Positions 34,988-43,723 of a stretch of DNA of 52,628 nt are shown one piece after another. A program made the translations under genes and the position numbers. Every line of letters begins with the position of its first letter. Position 1 is the first letter of the stretch. The notes beneath the pieces are model-generated. The model ran no database searches. It saw only the letters and a program-made list of their open reading frames with translations, and was not told the origin of the DNA. Source of the stretch: CAZBUK01 sp964495085 (GTDB lineage Bacteria; Bacteroidota; Ignavibacteria; T3Sed10-11); assembly GCA_964495085.1 (NCBI GenBank), contig CAZBUK010000019.1:1-52628 (forward strand), given 5' to 3'.

Positions 34988-35959
34988 TCACCGGGATTGA
35001 ATCCGTATGCTTCCCCCTGAAGTGCGCAACACGACATCCGGTCCGCCTCCGTTAATGGTACCCTCGAGCGTGCTTCGACCCACAGAGCCCTGTACCATAA
35101 CCGGCAGATCGGATGAAACGCTCCCGCCAGATGTTTTGGCCGATAAATTTGCGCGGATATCGTCGGGCAGATGTATCTTGATTCCCCCGCCGGAAGTCCG
35201 CAAGGAGATCCCCCTATTCTCACCCGACATGACCATCTCGATTCCGCCTCCTGAAGTACTTGCATCAACCCGGGCTTCAATGTTTTTGAGTTCGATCCTT
35301 CCGCCGGAGGTTTTCACTTCGAGTTCGCCTTTCGCACGTTCCACATAGATACCGCCTCCTGAAGTTTTATACGAAACGTTACCCTGCGCCTCGTTAGATT
35401 TGATCGAGCCTCCCGACGTCCTGAAGTCTACCGTTCCACCTATTCGCTCGGTTCGTATGCTCCCTCCTGAAGTATAGCCGCGCAAATCACCGGTCAAGCC
35501 GGCAACGTTCAACGATCCGCCGGCTGTTCTCACATCGATGTTATACGCATGCGGTGCCATTACGACAAAATTGAGCCTCACCCGGGGAGTTGTGCCGAAG
35601 AGCCGGAAATTGCTTCGCGGTACTTCGACCTGTATATCGATAGTGTCTCCCGTTTGTGACATCGAAACATCCACATCATCGACGTATTTGGATTCACCTG
35701 AAAATTCTATTCTTACGGCCACCTCATCGCGCTCCCATCCCTCGATGTTAATCGAACCCTGATTCGTTCGCAGGGTAAAATTACCCCCCGGTTGCACATC
35801 GAACGTTTTCTCAATGAGTTTATCCCCCGTAGTTCCGTAAGCCCAGGCGGAAGACGACCGGTTTTCACCTTCGGAATATGCAAACAGAATTCCGATGAAC
35901 AATACCGCGATGACACCAAACATAATAGTCTGGACGGTGAATCTGTAGTTAGCATTCAT
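34988..35959 (-). CDS. Exported DUF4097 beta-solenoid protein with strict 18-residue repeats
   Basis: 323 residues; GTGGAGG lies a few bases before the ATG. One hydrophobic segment (12-27) is a signal peptide or anchor. Residues 45-140 have the family start (KTFDVQPGGNFTLRT, INIEGWERDEVAVRI). From residue 145 a motif T(S/A)GG(S/G)(I/L) recurs at 145, 163, 181, 199, 217 and 235, exactly 18 residues apart, then at 255, 276 and 313. That is one turn of a parallel beta-helix per 18 residues. The paralog next door keeps the same period with SAGT in place of TSGG. The protein is outside the inner membrane. No enzyme motif. Possible roles are scaffold, surface or envelope-stress component, with PBP4-type genes adjacent. 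Confidence 0.87.
   Translation of the reverse strand: MNANYRFTVQTIMFGVIAVLFIGILFAYSEGENRSSSAWAYGTTGDKLIEKTFDVQPGGNFTLRTNQGSINIEGWERDEVAVRIEFSGESKYVDDVDVSMSQTGDTIDIQVEVPRSNFRLFGTTPRVRLNFVVMAPHAYNIDVRTAGGSLNVAGLTGDLRGYTSGGSIRTERIGGTVDFRTSGGSIKSNEAQGNVSYKTSGGGIYVERAKGELEVKTSGGRIELKNIEARVDASTSGGGIEMVMSGENRGISLRTSGGGIKIHLPDDIRANLSAKTSGGSVSSDLPVMVQGSVGRSTLEGTINGGGPDVVLRTSGGSIRIQSR
35104..35527 (-). repeat. 54-base coding repeat array (TSGG motif)
   Basis: Eight successive units within the larger DUF4097 gene, the first five exactly 54 bases long and later ones 60-63. At DNA level the copies have diverged (variants of ACTTCAGGAGG), so the repeat is kept by selection on protein rather than by recent duplication. 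Confidence 0.8.
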
Positions 35960-36270
35960 ATGACCTCCACAATAATTTAAACCTGCACTTCGTGGATGAA
36001 GAAGTACTATGTATAACCGAACAACCTGTTCACCTCGAAAGAAAAAATTTCCGTGAAAGGAAATTCCTATATATTCCTACCCGGATCATCGTATCTAAGG
36101 TTGGAGGCCCGGGATTCAAAAATTCTTGATCACTGGACATCCTATTCCTTAAATACGGGAATAAAGGGTATAAGGTTACACCTTTTTCGAGGAATATTGA
36201 ATTTCGACCAGTTTTTCGTTATTTTGGATATCAATTCCCGGTGCTATCCGAAAATTCACGCTGGATCTAA
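35960..36270. other. Divergent intergenic region
   Basis: 311 bases between the DUF4097 operon (minus) and the M28 gene (plus). It should hold both promoters. A small hairpin AAGGT/ACCTT followed by TTTC lies near 36172-36188, and an inverted repeat TATTCC/GGAATA near 36144-36164. A 73-codon plus frame (36053-36274) has no family, no proper ribosome site and overlaps the M28 start, so it is not called. Confidence 0.45.
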
Positions 36271-37245
36271 ATGAAATTCTGGTTTCTTACGTTTCTACCT
36301 CTATTTTTTTTCGGATGCGGCAGCGCGGAAAAACCTCACCAGGATACCCCTCCGTCTATAATTCCGAGCAAAATAGACATACCAGCCTTCGATGCTGATA
36401 ATGCGTTCCGGTATCTGCTCGCTCAGACAAATTTTGGACCCCGTAATCCAGGTTCATCGGGTCATCAGCACTGCCTTCAGTTTCTCACGCTCGAGCTCGG
36501 TAAATATGCAGACGTCGTATCTCAACAGACGTTTCAACATACAGGATACGAGGGAAGATCGTACAGGCTGACGAATGTGATAGCTTCTTTCAATCCGGAG
36601 TCAACCTACAGAATCCTGCTCGGTGCGCATTGGGACACGAGACCGCGGGCTGAAAGAGACCCCGATCCGTCGAAGAGATCCGAGCCGATCCTCGGAGCCA
36701 ACGACGGAGCAAGTGGCGTTGCCGTGTTGCTTGAGATCGCACGCATCATCCATAATAACCCGCCCCCGATCGGCATCGATATCATCCTCTTCGACGGTGA
36801 AGACTACGGACACGAGGGTGATCTCGACAACTACTGTATCGGAGCGAAATATTTCGCCCGCAACCTGCCCCCCGGTTTCAGACCGCGGTACGGAGTAATT
36901 CTGGATATGGTCGGAGACAAAGAACTCAGAATCCCGCGCGAAGGTTATTCGATGCAGTATGCACCATGGGTGGTTAATCTCATCTGGGAGACGGCTGCAT
37001 CGGAGAGAATTACACAATTCGAAAATCGTCTCGCATCGCCGATCTACGACGACCACCTCCCTCTCAACCAGTCGGGCATTCCTACGGCGCTGCTAATAGA
37101 TCTCGATTTAATCGGTTACGACGGTCCCGATACGCGGCGAAGATATTGGCATACGACTATGGATACCCCCGAGCAGTGCAGTCCTGAAAGTTTGAACGCC
37201 GTCGGCAGCCTCTTAGCCCACATCATCTATCGAATTCAAATCTGA
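36271..37245 (+). CDS. M28-family lipoprotein, glutaminyl-cyclase-like
   Basis: 324 residues with a lipoprotein signal (LFFFGC, Cys16). The M28 metal site is clear: GAHWDTRPRAE, LGANDGASGVAVLLE, DIILFDGEDYG and the closing YWHTTMDTPEQC. The combination HWDTRP, DGEDYG and the long loop ending DDHLPLNQSGIPTALLIDLD is typical of the glutaminyl-peptide cyclotransferase branch rather than of aminopeptidases. Those enzymes form N-terminal pyroglutamate on exported proteins and bind one zinc. Aminopeptidase activity remains possible. First gene of a long plus-strand run; 11 bases before prmA. It acts on the periplasmic or outer side of a membrane. Confidence 0.9.
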   Translation: MKFWFLTFLPLFFFGCGSAEKPHQDTPPSIIPSKIDIPAFDADNAFRYLLAQTNFGPRNPGSSGHQHCLQFLTLELGKYADVVSQQTFQHTGYEGRSYRLTNVIASFNPESTYRILLGAHWDTRPRAERDPDPSKRSEPILGANDGASGVAVLLEIARIIHNNPPPIGIDIILFDGEDYGHEGDLDNYCIGAKYFARNLPPGFRPRYGVILDMVGDKELRIPREGYSMQYAPWVVNLIWETAASERITQFENRLASPIYDDHLPLNQSGIPTALLIDLDLIGYDGPDTRRRYWHTTMDTPEQCSPESLNAVGSLLAHIIYRIQI

Positions 37246-37256
37246 GAGCCTATCAT

Positions 37257-38129
37257 ATGGATTATAAGGAAATCGTATTTCATGCGGCGCCGGAATACCG
37301 CGAACAGGTAATCGCAGCACTCATTGTATTCGGGTTCGATAATTTCTCCGAAGACGATTCAGGGCTCCACGCGTTCCTGCCCTCCGAACAATGGACGGAT
37401 GATCTAGAAAAGAATGTCCGGGAAGCACTTCATGAAATGCATCAAGACGGCGTGCTGCCCGAAATATCAATAAGTATATCGGACGTACCAAACCAGAATT
37501 GGCAGAAGTCATGGGAGGAAAGCGTCGACACTGTATCAATAGGAAAAAGAATACTGATCAGACCGTCATGGCGAACGGAGCCCGTTCCCCCCGGTACCAT
37601 CGAGATCATCATCGATCCGAAAATGTCGTTCGGTACAGGCCACCACGAAACCACGAGACTGACTATCGAATTGCTCGAGCACAGATTGAAGGCGGGTATG
37701 TCGGTTCTCGATGTGGGGACCGGAACCGGCATTCTTGCAATAGTTGCAGCGAAGCTCGGCGCGTCACGCGTATGCGGCATCGATATCGATCCGGATGCAT
37801 ACCAGAGCTCGATCGAGAATGCGGTACAAAACAACGTACAGGACATTGTCAGCTTGTATCTAGGAAAGATCAACGAAATTCCGGAACTACACCGGCAGAG
37901 TTTCAACATCGTCGTTGCCAATATCGACAGATCGAATATCCTTAATATGCTCGATCTCCTGCAGCGGAAGCTGAAAGCCGGCGGCATGCTTATCCTCTCC
38001 GGCATCCTTGAATCGGATCTCGGGGAAGTAAAAGCCGAACTGCAGGAGAACAGGTTCATGCTAGTCGAAACAGCCAACGCCCGTTCCGAGACCGGCGACC
38101 TCTGGATCGCACTGACAGCGACGATATGA
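37257..38129 (+). CDS. prmA: Ribosomal protein L11 methyltransferase
   Basis: 290 residues, standard. It trimethylates ribosomal protein L11 with S-adenosylmethionine. The N-terminal ~110 residues are the L11-recognition domain (IVFHAAPEYREQVIAALI), then WEESVDTVSIGKRILIRPSW, the signature MSFGTGHHETTRL and the SAM motif LDVGTGTGILAIVAAKLGA. The catalytic loop IVVANIDRSNIL corresponds to the NI(L)xxx(L) motif of the family. The stop overlaps the start of the Ppx/GppA gene as ATGA. Cytoplasmic. Confidence 0.93.
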   Translation: MDYKEIVFHAAPEYREQVIAALIVFGFDNFSEDDSGLHAFLPSEQWTDDLEKNVREALHEMHQDGVLPEISISISDVPNQNWQKSWEESVDTVSIGKRILIRPSWRTEPVPPGTIEIIIDPKMSFGTGHHETTRLTIELLEHRLKAGMSVLDVGTGTGILAIVAAKLGASRVCGIDIDPDAYQSSIENAVQNNVQDIVSLYLGKINEIPELHRQSFNIVVANIDRSNILNMLDLLQRKLKAGGMLILSGILESDLGEVKAELQENRFMLVETANARSETGDLWIALTATI

Positions 38130-39043
38130 AAAGATACGCATCGATCGACATCGGAACGAACACAGTCCTTTTAGCGATCGCCGATATCTCTTCCCCCGGT
38201 TCTTTTCATGTGGTGAGCGATTACCAGCGTATACCACGACTCGGCTCAGGCGTCGATGCCCGTAAAAACATCTCCGAAGAAGCCCTCTGCCGTCTCTCCG
38301 CCGCGCTCAGCGATTGTCTCGACCGCTGTCGCTTACATCGTGTCGATACAATCGTTGCATGTGGTACCAGCGCACTTCGCGATGCAGAAAACAAGGATAC
38401 GGTCGTCGAACGGATCCGCGATGAGTACGGCATCGAAGTCGAGATCCTTTCGGGTGACCAAGAGGCAGAGGATAGTTACCGGGGCGTTGCGGCTGAGTTC
38501 CCGCTGACCAACGAATTAACTGCTGTCATAGATATCGGCGGAGGAAGCACGGAATTAAGCATCGGCCGGGGTAGCACGGTACATAAGAGATATAGCATCG
38601 ATATAGGCTGCGTCCGCTTGACCGAGAGATTTCTCGCCAACGTCCCGCCGGAAAACGGTATGCTCGAGCATGCATTAAATCATATCAGAACATCGGTCAG
38701 TAATATCGCTATTACTCCTCCCCAGAGCCTGATCGGCGTTGCAGGCACGATAGCAACTCTGGCGGCGATCGATCTCGGTCTGGATACATTCGCTATCCGC
38801 AGGATAAGCGGTCATGATTTAAGCTTCGACACAATTTCACGGTATAAAGAGACCATCTCAGGTCTGTCGATCGAGCAGATCCGGGAGTACCCACAAATGG
38901 CACCGGAGCGTGCCGATATAATTCTGGCAGGAATTTTGATTCTCCATGAACTTATGATTAAACTTAAAGCGTCAAAAATCAAAGCGGCATCCGGTGGACT
39001 CAGGTACGGCTATATGCTTCGGAGGTATGAGGAACACCGCTGA
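38126..39043 (+). CDS. Ppx/GppA-family exopolyphosphatase/guanosine pentaphosphate phosphatase
   Basis: 305 residues, the short one-domain-pair form without the C-terminal HD domain. Actin-like ATPase fold marks: YASIDIGTNTVLLAI (phosphate loop 1), CGTSALRDAENKD, and AVIDIGGGSTELSIG (phosphate loop 2), then GVAGTIATLAAIDLGL. Such short forms hydrolyse polyphosphate or pppGpp; sequence alone does not say which. Overlaps prmA by four bases, so translation is probably coupled. A 78-base gap with a possible promoter separates it from glgA. Confidence 0.92.
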   Translation: MKRYASIDIGTNTVLLAIADISSPGSFHVVSDYQRIPRLGSGVDARKNISEEALCRLSAALSDCLDRCRLHRVDTIVACGTSALRDAENKDTVVERIRDEYGIEVEILSGDQEAEDSYRGVAAEFPLTNELTAVIDIGGGSTELSIGRGSTVHKRYSIDIGCVRLTERFLANVPPENGMLEHALNHIRTSVSNIAITPPQSLIGVAGTIATLAAIDLGLDTFAIRRISGHDLSFDTISRYKETISGLSIEQIREYPQMAPERADIILAGILILHELMIKLKASKIKAASGGLRYGYMLRRYEEHR

Positions 39044-39058
39044 AAAACCCCCTGTTTC

Positions 39059-39087
39059 TTGATATTGTTTCAATAAATCCTTAAATT
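39059..39087 (+). promoter_or_regulatory. Possible promoter upstream of glgA
   Basis: TTGATA and TAAATT are 17 bases apart, 35 bases before the glgA ATG, in an AT-rich gap within an otherwise tightly packed run. Matches are 5/6 and 4/6, so this is weak. Confidence 0.28.
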
Positions 39088-39121
39088 ATAGAGTTTTATA
39101 GTCTCACTTACCCGGGATACG

Positions 39122-40606
39122 ATGTCAAGACCACTCAGTATTTTTTACATATCGAGCGAAGTCGAACCGTTTGCAAAAACCGGCGGACTCGCTGACGTAG
39201 CCGGAGCTTTTCCGCAAGTAATCAGAGAACTCGGCCACGATATAAGAATATTACTTCCCAAATACGGTTTTGTCGGTGATCGGAAATTCAACATTTACGA
39301 TGTAATCCGATTACGTGATATTCCCGTCCCTGTCGGATCCCATACGGAACAAGCCAGTATAAAGAGCTCATTCATTACGAATCAGCGGATCAAGGTACAG
39401 GTATATTTCTTTGACCTCCCAAAGTATTTCCAGAGAGACGGAATATATTTCGATCCGAATTCCAAGAAGGACTATAAAGACAACGACGAACGCTTCATCT
39501 CTTTTACGCGCGGCGCACTCGAGATGCTGAAGCGCCTCGGATGGAAACCGGACATTATTCACTGCAACGATTGGCAAACGGCGCTCATTCCGGTATACCT
39601 CAAAACGATCTATAAAGACGATCCATTCTTCAACAAGATAAAGACAATCTATACCATTCATAATCTCGCCTATCAGGGTGTATTCCCAAAATCGTCATTC
39701 GACAAGACGGGGCTTCCTCAGGATATTTTTAACGAGAACGGGATCGCGACGGGCGATGTTATGAATATGATGAAGGGGGGCATAGTCTACGCCGATATGC
39801 TTACAACGGTAAGCGGCAAATATGCGGAGGAAATCTCAAGCGACGATGAACTCGGATGCGGTCTGAAAGATTTGCTGTCTAAACGGAAACGGAATCTCTT
39901 CGGTATTCTCAACGGAGTCGATTATTCGGTATGGGATCCCGAGATCGATCAGCTCATCCCGCACCAGTATACCGTAAAAACCCTGAATGAGAAGATAGAG
40001 AATAAAAAAGCGCTTCTGCAGCATTTTAAACTTCAGTTCGACGAAAAAATCCCCGTTCTCGGGGTCGTGTCCAGATTGTTCGATCAAAAGGGACTCGATC
40101 TCATTGTCGACGCAGCGCCCGAGTTGCTCAAACATGATATCCGGTTGATAGTCCTTGGAACGGGAGATAAGAAATATCATACGATACTGTCTGAGCTGGC
40201 TTCGAAGTATCCCGATAAAGTAGGAGTTAAATTGACCTTCGACGATGCACTCGCACATCTCATCGAAGCGGGAAGCGATATGTTCCTGATGCCATCGAGA
40301 TATGAACCGTGCGGGCTGAACCAGATATACAGCATGCGTTATGGAACCATTCCGATTGTCAGGGCAACGGGCGGGCTCGACGATACCGTCACTGACTTTG
40401 TTCCCAAAACAGGCCAGGGAACCGGATTTAAATTCGTACCCTACGACAGCCGTGAATTACTCGCAGCTGTCGAGCGTGCAATAAAAATCTTTCAGGATCA
40501 GAAGATATGGAGTAAGATCATGAAGAATGCGATGGAGGAAAATTTTTCGTGGGAAAAATCCGCAAGAGAATATGTATCGCTCTATCGTAAGATCTTGAAA
40601 AAGTAA
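39122..40606 (+). CDS. glgA: ADP-glucose type glycogen synthase
   Basis: 494 residues, GT5 family. It transfers glucose from ADP-glucose to the non-reducing end of alpha-1,4-glucan. The GT5 start is IFYISSEVEPFAKTGGLADV, with the KTGGL sugar-nucleotide loop at 19-23. Next come DIIHCNDWQTALIP, IHNLAYQG, the second-domain start VLGVVSRLFDQKGLDLI and PSRYEPCGLNQIYSMRYG with TGGLDDTV. No glgB, glgC or glgP is beside it. Its stop overlaps the next start (TAATG), coupling it to a heptose-bisphosphate-phosphatase-like gene. UDP-glucose specificity is possible in some lineages. Confidence 0.95.
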   Translation: MSRPLSIFYISSEVEPFAKTGGLADVAGAFPQVIRELGHDIRILLPKYGFVGDRKFNIYDVIRLRDIPVPVGSHTEQASIKSSFITNQRIKVQVYFFDLPKYFQRDGIYFDPNSKKDYKDNDERFISFTRGALEMLKRLGWKPDIIHCNDWQTALIPVYLKTIYKDDPFFNKIKTIYTIHNLAYQGVFPKSSFDKTGLPQDIFNENGIATGDVMNMMKGGIVYADMLTTVSGKYAEEISSDDELGCGLKDLLSKRKRNLFGILNGVDYSVWDPEIDQLIPHQYTVKTLNEKIENKKALLQHFKLQFDEKIPVLGVVSRLFDQKGLDLIVDAAPELLKHDIRLIVLGTGDKKYHTILSELASKYPDKVGVKLTFDDALAHLIEAGSDMFLMPSRYEPCGLNQIYSMRYGTIPIVRATGGLDDTVTDFVPKTGQGTGFKFVPYDSRELLAAVERAIKIFQDQKIWSKIMKNAMEENFSWEKSAREYVSLYRKILKK

Positions 40607-41199
40607 TGGGCTCGAAATTTCCTTGCTTGTTTCTCGACCGGGACGGGACGGTGAACGAAGAGAAATACTTTATCTCAAACCCCGATGAACTGGAACTCAT
40701 CCCCGGCTCGGCGGAGTCGATAGCCCGTGCCCATACGCTCGGGATGAAAGTTATCATTGTATCCAACCAATCGGGTGTAGCACGCGGTTTTCTGACCGAA
40801 CGCGACGTAGATCTTGTAAATAAGAGACTCCTCGATTTACTCGCAGCTGAAAATACTTACATCGATGGCATCTATTATTGTCCGCACCATCCCGAAAACG
40901 GAGGCATATGTTCCTGCCGAAAGCCTGATTCGGGCATGTTCAGGCAGGCAGAGAGGGAACATAATGTGGATCTGACCAGGTCTATAATGGTCGGAGACCG
41001 GATGAGCGATATCGAGGCCGGTAAACGCATAGGAGCATCTACTGTTCTAGTCCTTACCGGATACGGCAGCACCCTATACGGACAATGGGATGCAATTCCC
41101 GAAGCGGTCGACCATGTCGCCGCAAATCTTCATGAGTGTATACCGTTCATCGAGGACAGGGTAAAAATGTGGCACAGTACATTGAAGGGAGTGCATTAA
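40606..41199 (+). CDS. gmhB: HAD-IIIA phosphatase, heptose-1,7-bisphosphate phosphatase-like
   Basis: 197 residues. The nucleophile motif is FLDRDGTVNEE (Asp11, Asp13), the second motif VSNQSGVARG, a zinc site CPHHPENGGICSCRKP of the C-x-H-x7-C-x-C type, and IMVGDRMSDIEAGKRIGA for metal binding. This set defines GmhB, which removes the C7 phosphate in ADP-heptose synthesis for lipopolysaccharide core; histidinol-phosphatase (HisB-N) is the close alternative. No other heptose gene is near. It overlaps glgA by one base (TAATG). Confidence 0.87.
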   Translation: MGSKFPCLFLDRDGTVNEEKYFISNPDELELIPGSAESIARAHTLGMKVIIVSNQSGVARGFLTERDVDLVNKRLLDLLAAENTYIDGIYYCPHHPENGGICSCRKPDSGMFRQAEREHNVDLTRSIMVGDRMSDIEAGKRIGASTVLVLTGYGSTLYGQWDAIPEAVDHVAANLHECIPFIEDRVKMWHSTLKGVH

Positions 41200-41202
41200 T
41201 CC

Positions 41203-42384
41203 GTGAAATTGAAAATGGCTCCGCGGGGAGCAGCAATATTTCTACTGTTTTTGACGATATGGGGTTGTTACGACGATCCAAGTCCGGTCGGTATCGGAAT
41301 ACTCCCCCCGAACGATTTCTTGCGTATCGATACCTTAGTAATCTATGCAGCCGGGTCTGAGACGTACGCTCAACCGCTGGCAACGGGTAACAGCCGTACC
41401 ATGCTCGTCGGCGAAAACAACGATTTCGTTTCATACGGAATTCTTCGACCCGATTCCTATTTCATCGACGTCAGGCTGCATCCGGATACAATACGAGATA
41501 CTGAATTTTTCGAAGCTACGCTTTTTCTGACACCGGAATATTACCAGGGCGATTCCGCCGGGACCATCAGCCTTGAAGCATATGCCGTGGAGACCGCCTG
41601 GGTGACGCTCGACTTTAACAGCCAGGTGTTCGAAACATTACGATTCGGATCGGAGAAACTTTCAGAAGCGAGCACGCTGCTCGGCGATACGAACGCCATT
41701 GCATTCCCCTTGTCGAAAGAATTAATTCTCGAGTGGTCTATCTTGTCCGACCAATCGATATTACCCAACGGGCTCATGCTCAGATCGGTGCACCCCACGG
41801 AAGGGGTAATCGGATTTTCAATGCCGAGCGGCGCAGTCTATCCCCCGCGATTGGAGATACGGATGGGAAATGCGGATGCGCCTGATACGCTGAATCTGCT
41901 GGATTTCAGAAGAGCATACGCAGGTTATGTAAAGAATCCGCTCTCCGGTGCCGATCGCCTGATCCTGCAGGGAGGCGTTGCTACGCGCAACTTACTGCAC
42001 TTCGATATGTCCCTGCTTCCGCATGGCTCCGTCATTCACACCGCGACACTCCAATTGACTAGAAACCATGACGAGTCGATCACCAATTCCTTCTCGTCCG
42101 ATTCGGTGTCGGTGTTCCCCGTCACCGATGCGAATAAACTCGACTTCAATTCCAGTTTCGTTGGTTTGTTCGACGACATCGATACAAGCGACGGACGTCG
42201 CACCGTATACAGATCGAGAGTCAGCAGGATCATTCAGTATCTTGTCACCGAGGGAGAGAACAAAGGATTGTTATTGATGGATCTGAATGCGTTCCTCGGT
42301 TTTCACCGGACCGTCTTCTATCCGCCGTCGCATCCAAACGAAGAACTGCGTCCGAAACTAACCATTGTATATTCACCGATTTAG
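41203..42384 (+). CDS. Outer-membrane-type lipoprotein, DUF4270-like
   Basis: 393 residues from a GTG at 41203, or 389 from the ATG at 41215; GGGAG ahead favours the GTG. Lipobox IWGC with Cys22. The rest is beta-rich with the opening YDDPSPVGIGILPPNDFLRIDTL. Two similar halves are suggested: SYGILRPD with ATLFLTP, and NLLHFDMS with ATLQLTR, each a strand pair ending in a domain of a fibre-stabilising (DNRLRE-like) type. The closing RPKLTIVYSP fits that fold. The resemblance to DUF4270 lipoproteins of Bacteroidota is my impression and uncertain. It is followed at 26 bases by an outer-membrane barrel gene and then a TPR protein. Confidence 0.72.
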   Translation: MKLKMAPRGAAIFLLFLTIWGCYDDPSPVGIGILPPNDFLRIDTLVIYAAGSETYAQPLATGNSRTMLVGENNDFVSYGILRPDSYFIDVRLHPDTIRDTEFFEATLFLTPEYYQGDSAGTISLEAYAVETAWVTLDFNSQVFETLRFGSEKLSEASTLLGDTNAIAFPLSKELILEWSILSDQSILPNGLMLRSVHPTEGVIGFSMPSGAVYPPRLEIRMGNADAPDTLNLLDFRRAYAGYVKNPLSGADRLILQGGVATRNLLHFDMSLLPHGSVIHTATLQLTRNHDESITNSFSSDSVSVFPVTDANKLDFNSSFVGLFDDIDTSDGRRTVYRSRVSRIIQYLVTEGENKGLLLMDLNAFLGFHRTVFYPPSHPNEELRPKLTIVYSPI

Positions 42385-42410
42385 TCTGAGAGACGGGCAG
42401 GGTTATTTCA

Positions 42411-43670
42411 ATGAGATTTCAATTCGGTATCTTGTTGCTCTTCGTGTTCAGCTGTATCGCTCCATCCCTTGCCGAGGCCGGGACCGGATCGACCTACTCA
42501 CGTTTCGGAATCGGCGAGAGAAGATTCTTCCCGAGCGGACGATCCGCAGCAATGGGAGGTACCGGCATTGCGCTCAGAGGTCCGGCGTACATCAACCACA
42601 TTAATCCCGCGGCATGGAGCGATCTCCCGGTCGTACAATTTTCGGGTTCTCTCTTCTACGAAGGAATCCGCTCCAGGGACAGTTTCAATTCCGTAAGCCT
42701 CGGGAATGGAAATCTCAGCGGCGCAATGCTCGCGCTGCCGGTTATGCCCTCCCGGGGTCTCACTGTCGCCTTCGGTTTCGGACCGATGAGCTCAGTCGGA
42801 TACGATGTGGAGACGACGATCCCCGTACCGCACGGCAGCCAGATTGTCAGATACCTGGGATCGGGCGGAGTTACGAGCGCAGTGATAGGCGCTTCGTACA
42901 GACCGTTCGCTCAACTCAGCATCGGTGCGCTCCTATCGTACCGAACGGGAATTCTGAAATATACAACAGACTCGTTCTTCAATGTCTCGGTAGGCACCGG
43001 TTACGTCCCGAGTACGACCCAACGTACGCACGCGATCGACGGATTCGCCGGAACCGCCGGCATTATGTATTCCGGACTTCTCCCTAACCGCACCAACGAA
43101 ACGTTCGGACCGCTGACGATTGGACTGCTTTTTACTACTCCCTCCCGGCTGAAGGTGGACGAGGATCTGGAGGTTCTCTATGAAGTGATCTCCGATACGA
43201 CCATTTCCCGGAGCGGAACGATTAAACTTCCCTATCTTGTTGGAATCGGTATAGGTTATTCGGTCGACCGGCGGAATCTCATCGCGATCGACGTGCGGTA
43301 CGAGCCGTGGGAGAATTTCCGCAGATTCGGGGAACCGGACGATCAGCTGCGGAATGCCTACCGTCTTGGGGTCGGCTGGGAGCGTCCGGGAGTCCTCGAA
43401 CCCGGAAGCGGATTTTTCAACCGTACGACCTATAGACTTGGGTTTTTCTATAACGCTTCGTATTTTAATATCCAAAACACGCCGGTCAATGAAACATTCT
43501 TCACGGCAGGAATTGGTATACCGCTGAGCGGAATCTCTGTACTCAATATAGCCGCTCAGATCGGAGTCCGGGGAACAACGGATCAAAATCTTCAGAAGGA
43601 CCGCATCATCAGATTGTTGTTCTCTCTGAACATGTTCGAGCGTTGGTTCGTCCCTCCCGTGAGAGATTGA
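42411..43670 (+). CDS. Outer membrane beta-barrel protein (FadL/OmpP1-like)
   Basis: 419 residues with a signal peptide (cleavage near LAEAG). The start of the mature chain, GTGSTYSRFGIGERRFFPSG, and AAMGGTGIALRGPAYINHIN are typical of OmpP1/FadL-like or PorV-like barrels, where the NPA motif (INPAAW) marks the plug. Alternating short hydrophobic strands continue to the end (ISVLNIAAQIGVRG, RLLFSLNMFERWF, ending in Pro-Pro-Val-Arg-Asp). It may transport hydrophobic molecules. It is flanked by a lipoprotein and a TPR protein, suggesting an envelope complex. Family-level function unconfirmed. Confidence 0.75.
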   Translation: MRFQFGILLLFVFSCIAPSLAEAGTGSTYSRFGIGERRFFPSGRSAAMGGTGIALRGPAYINHINPAAWSDLPVVQFSGSLFYEGIRSRDSFNSVSLGNGNLSGAMLALPVMPSRGLTVAFGFGPMSSVGYDVETTIPVPHGSQIVRYLGSGGVTSAVIGASYRPFAQLSIGALLSYRTGILKYTTDSFFNVSVGTGYVPSTTQRTHAIDGFAGTAGIMYSGLLPNRTNETFGPLTIGLLFTTPSRLKVDEDLEVLYEVISDTTISRSGTIKLPYLVGIGIGYSVDRRNLIAIDVRYEPWENFRRFGEPDDQLRNAYRLGVGWERPGVLEPGSGFFNRTTYRLGFFYNASYFNIQNTPVNETFFTAGIGIPLSGISVLNIAAQIGVRGTTDQNLQKDRIIRLLFSLNMFERWFVPPVRD

Positions 43671-43723
43671 AGACAATAAATCACAATTGCATCAACGATG
43701 ATCAAGTTAGTACGAGGTTCAAA

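Noticed and set aside
36053..36274. 73-codon plus-strand frame before the M28 gene
   Set aside because: No family, poor start, and it overlaps the M28 lipoprotein signal peptide start.
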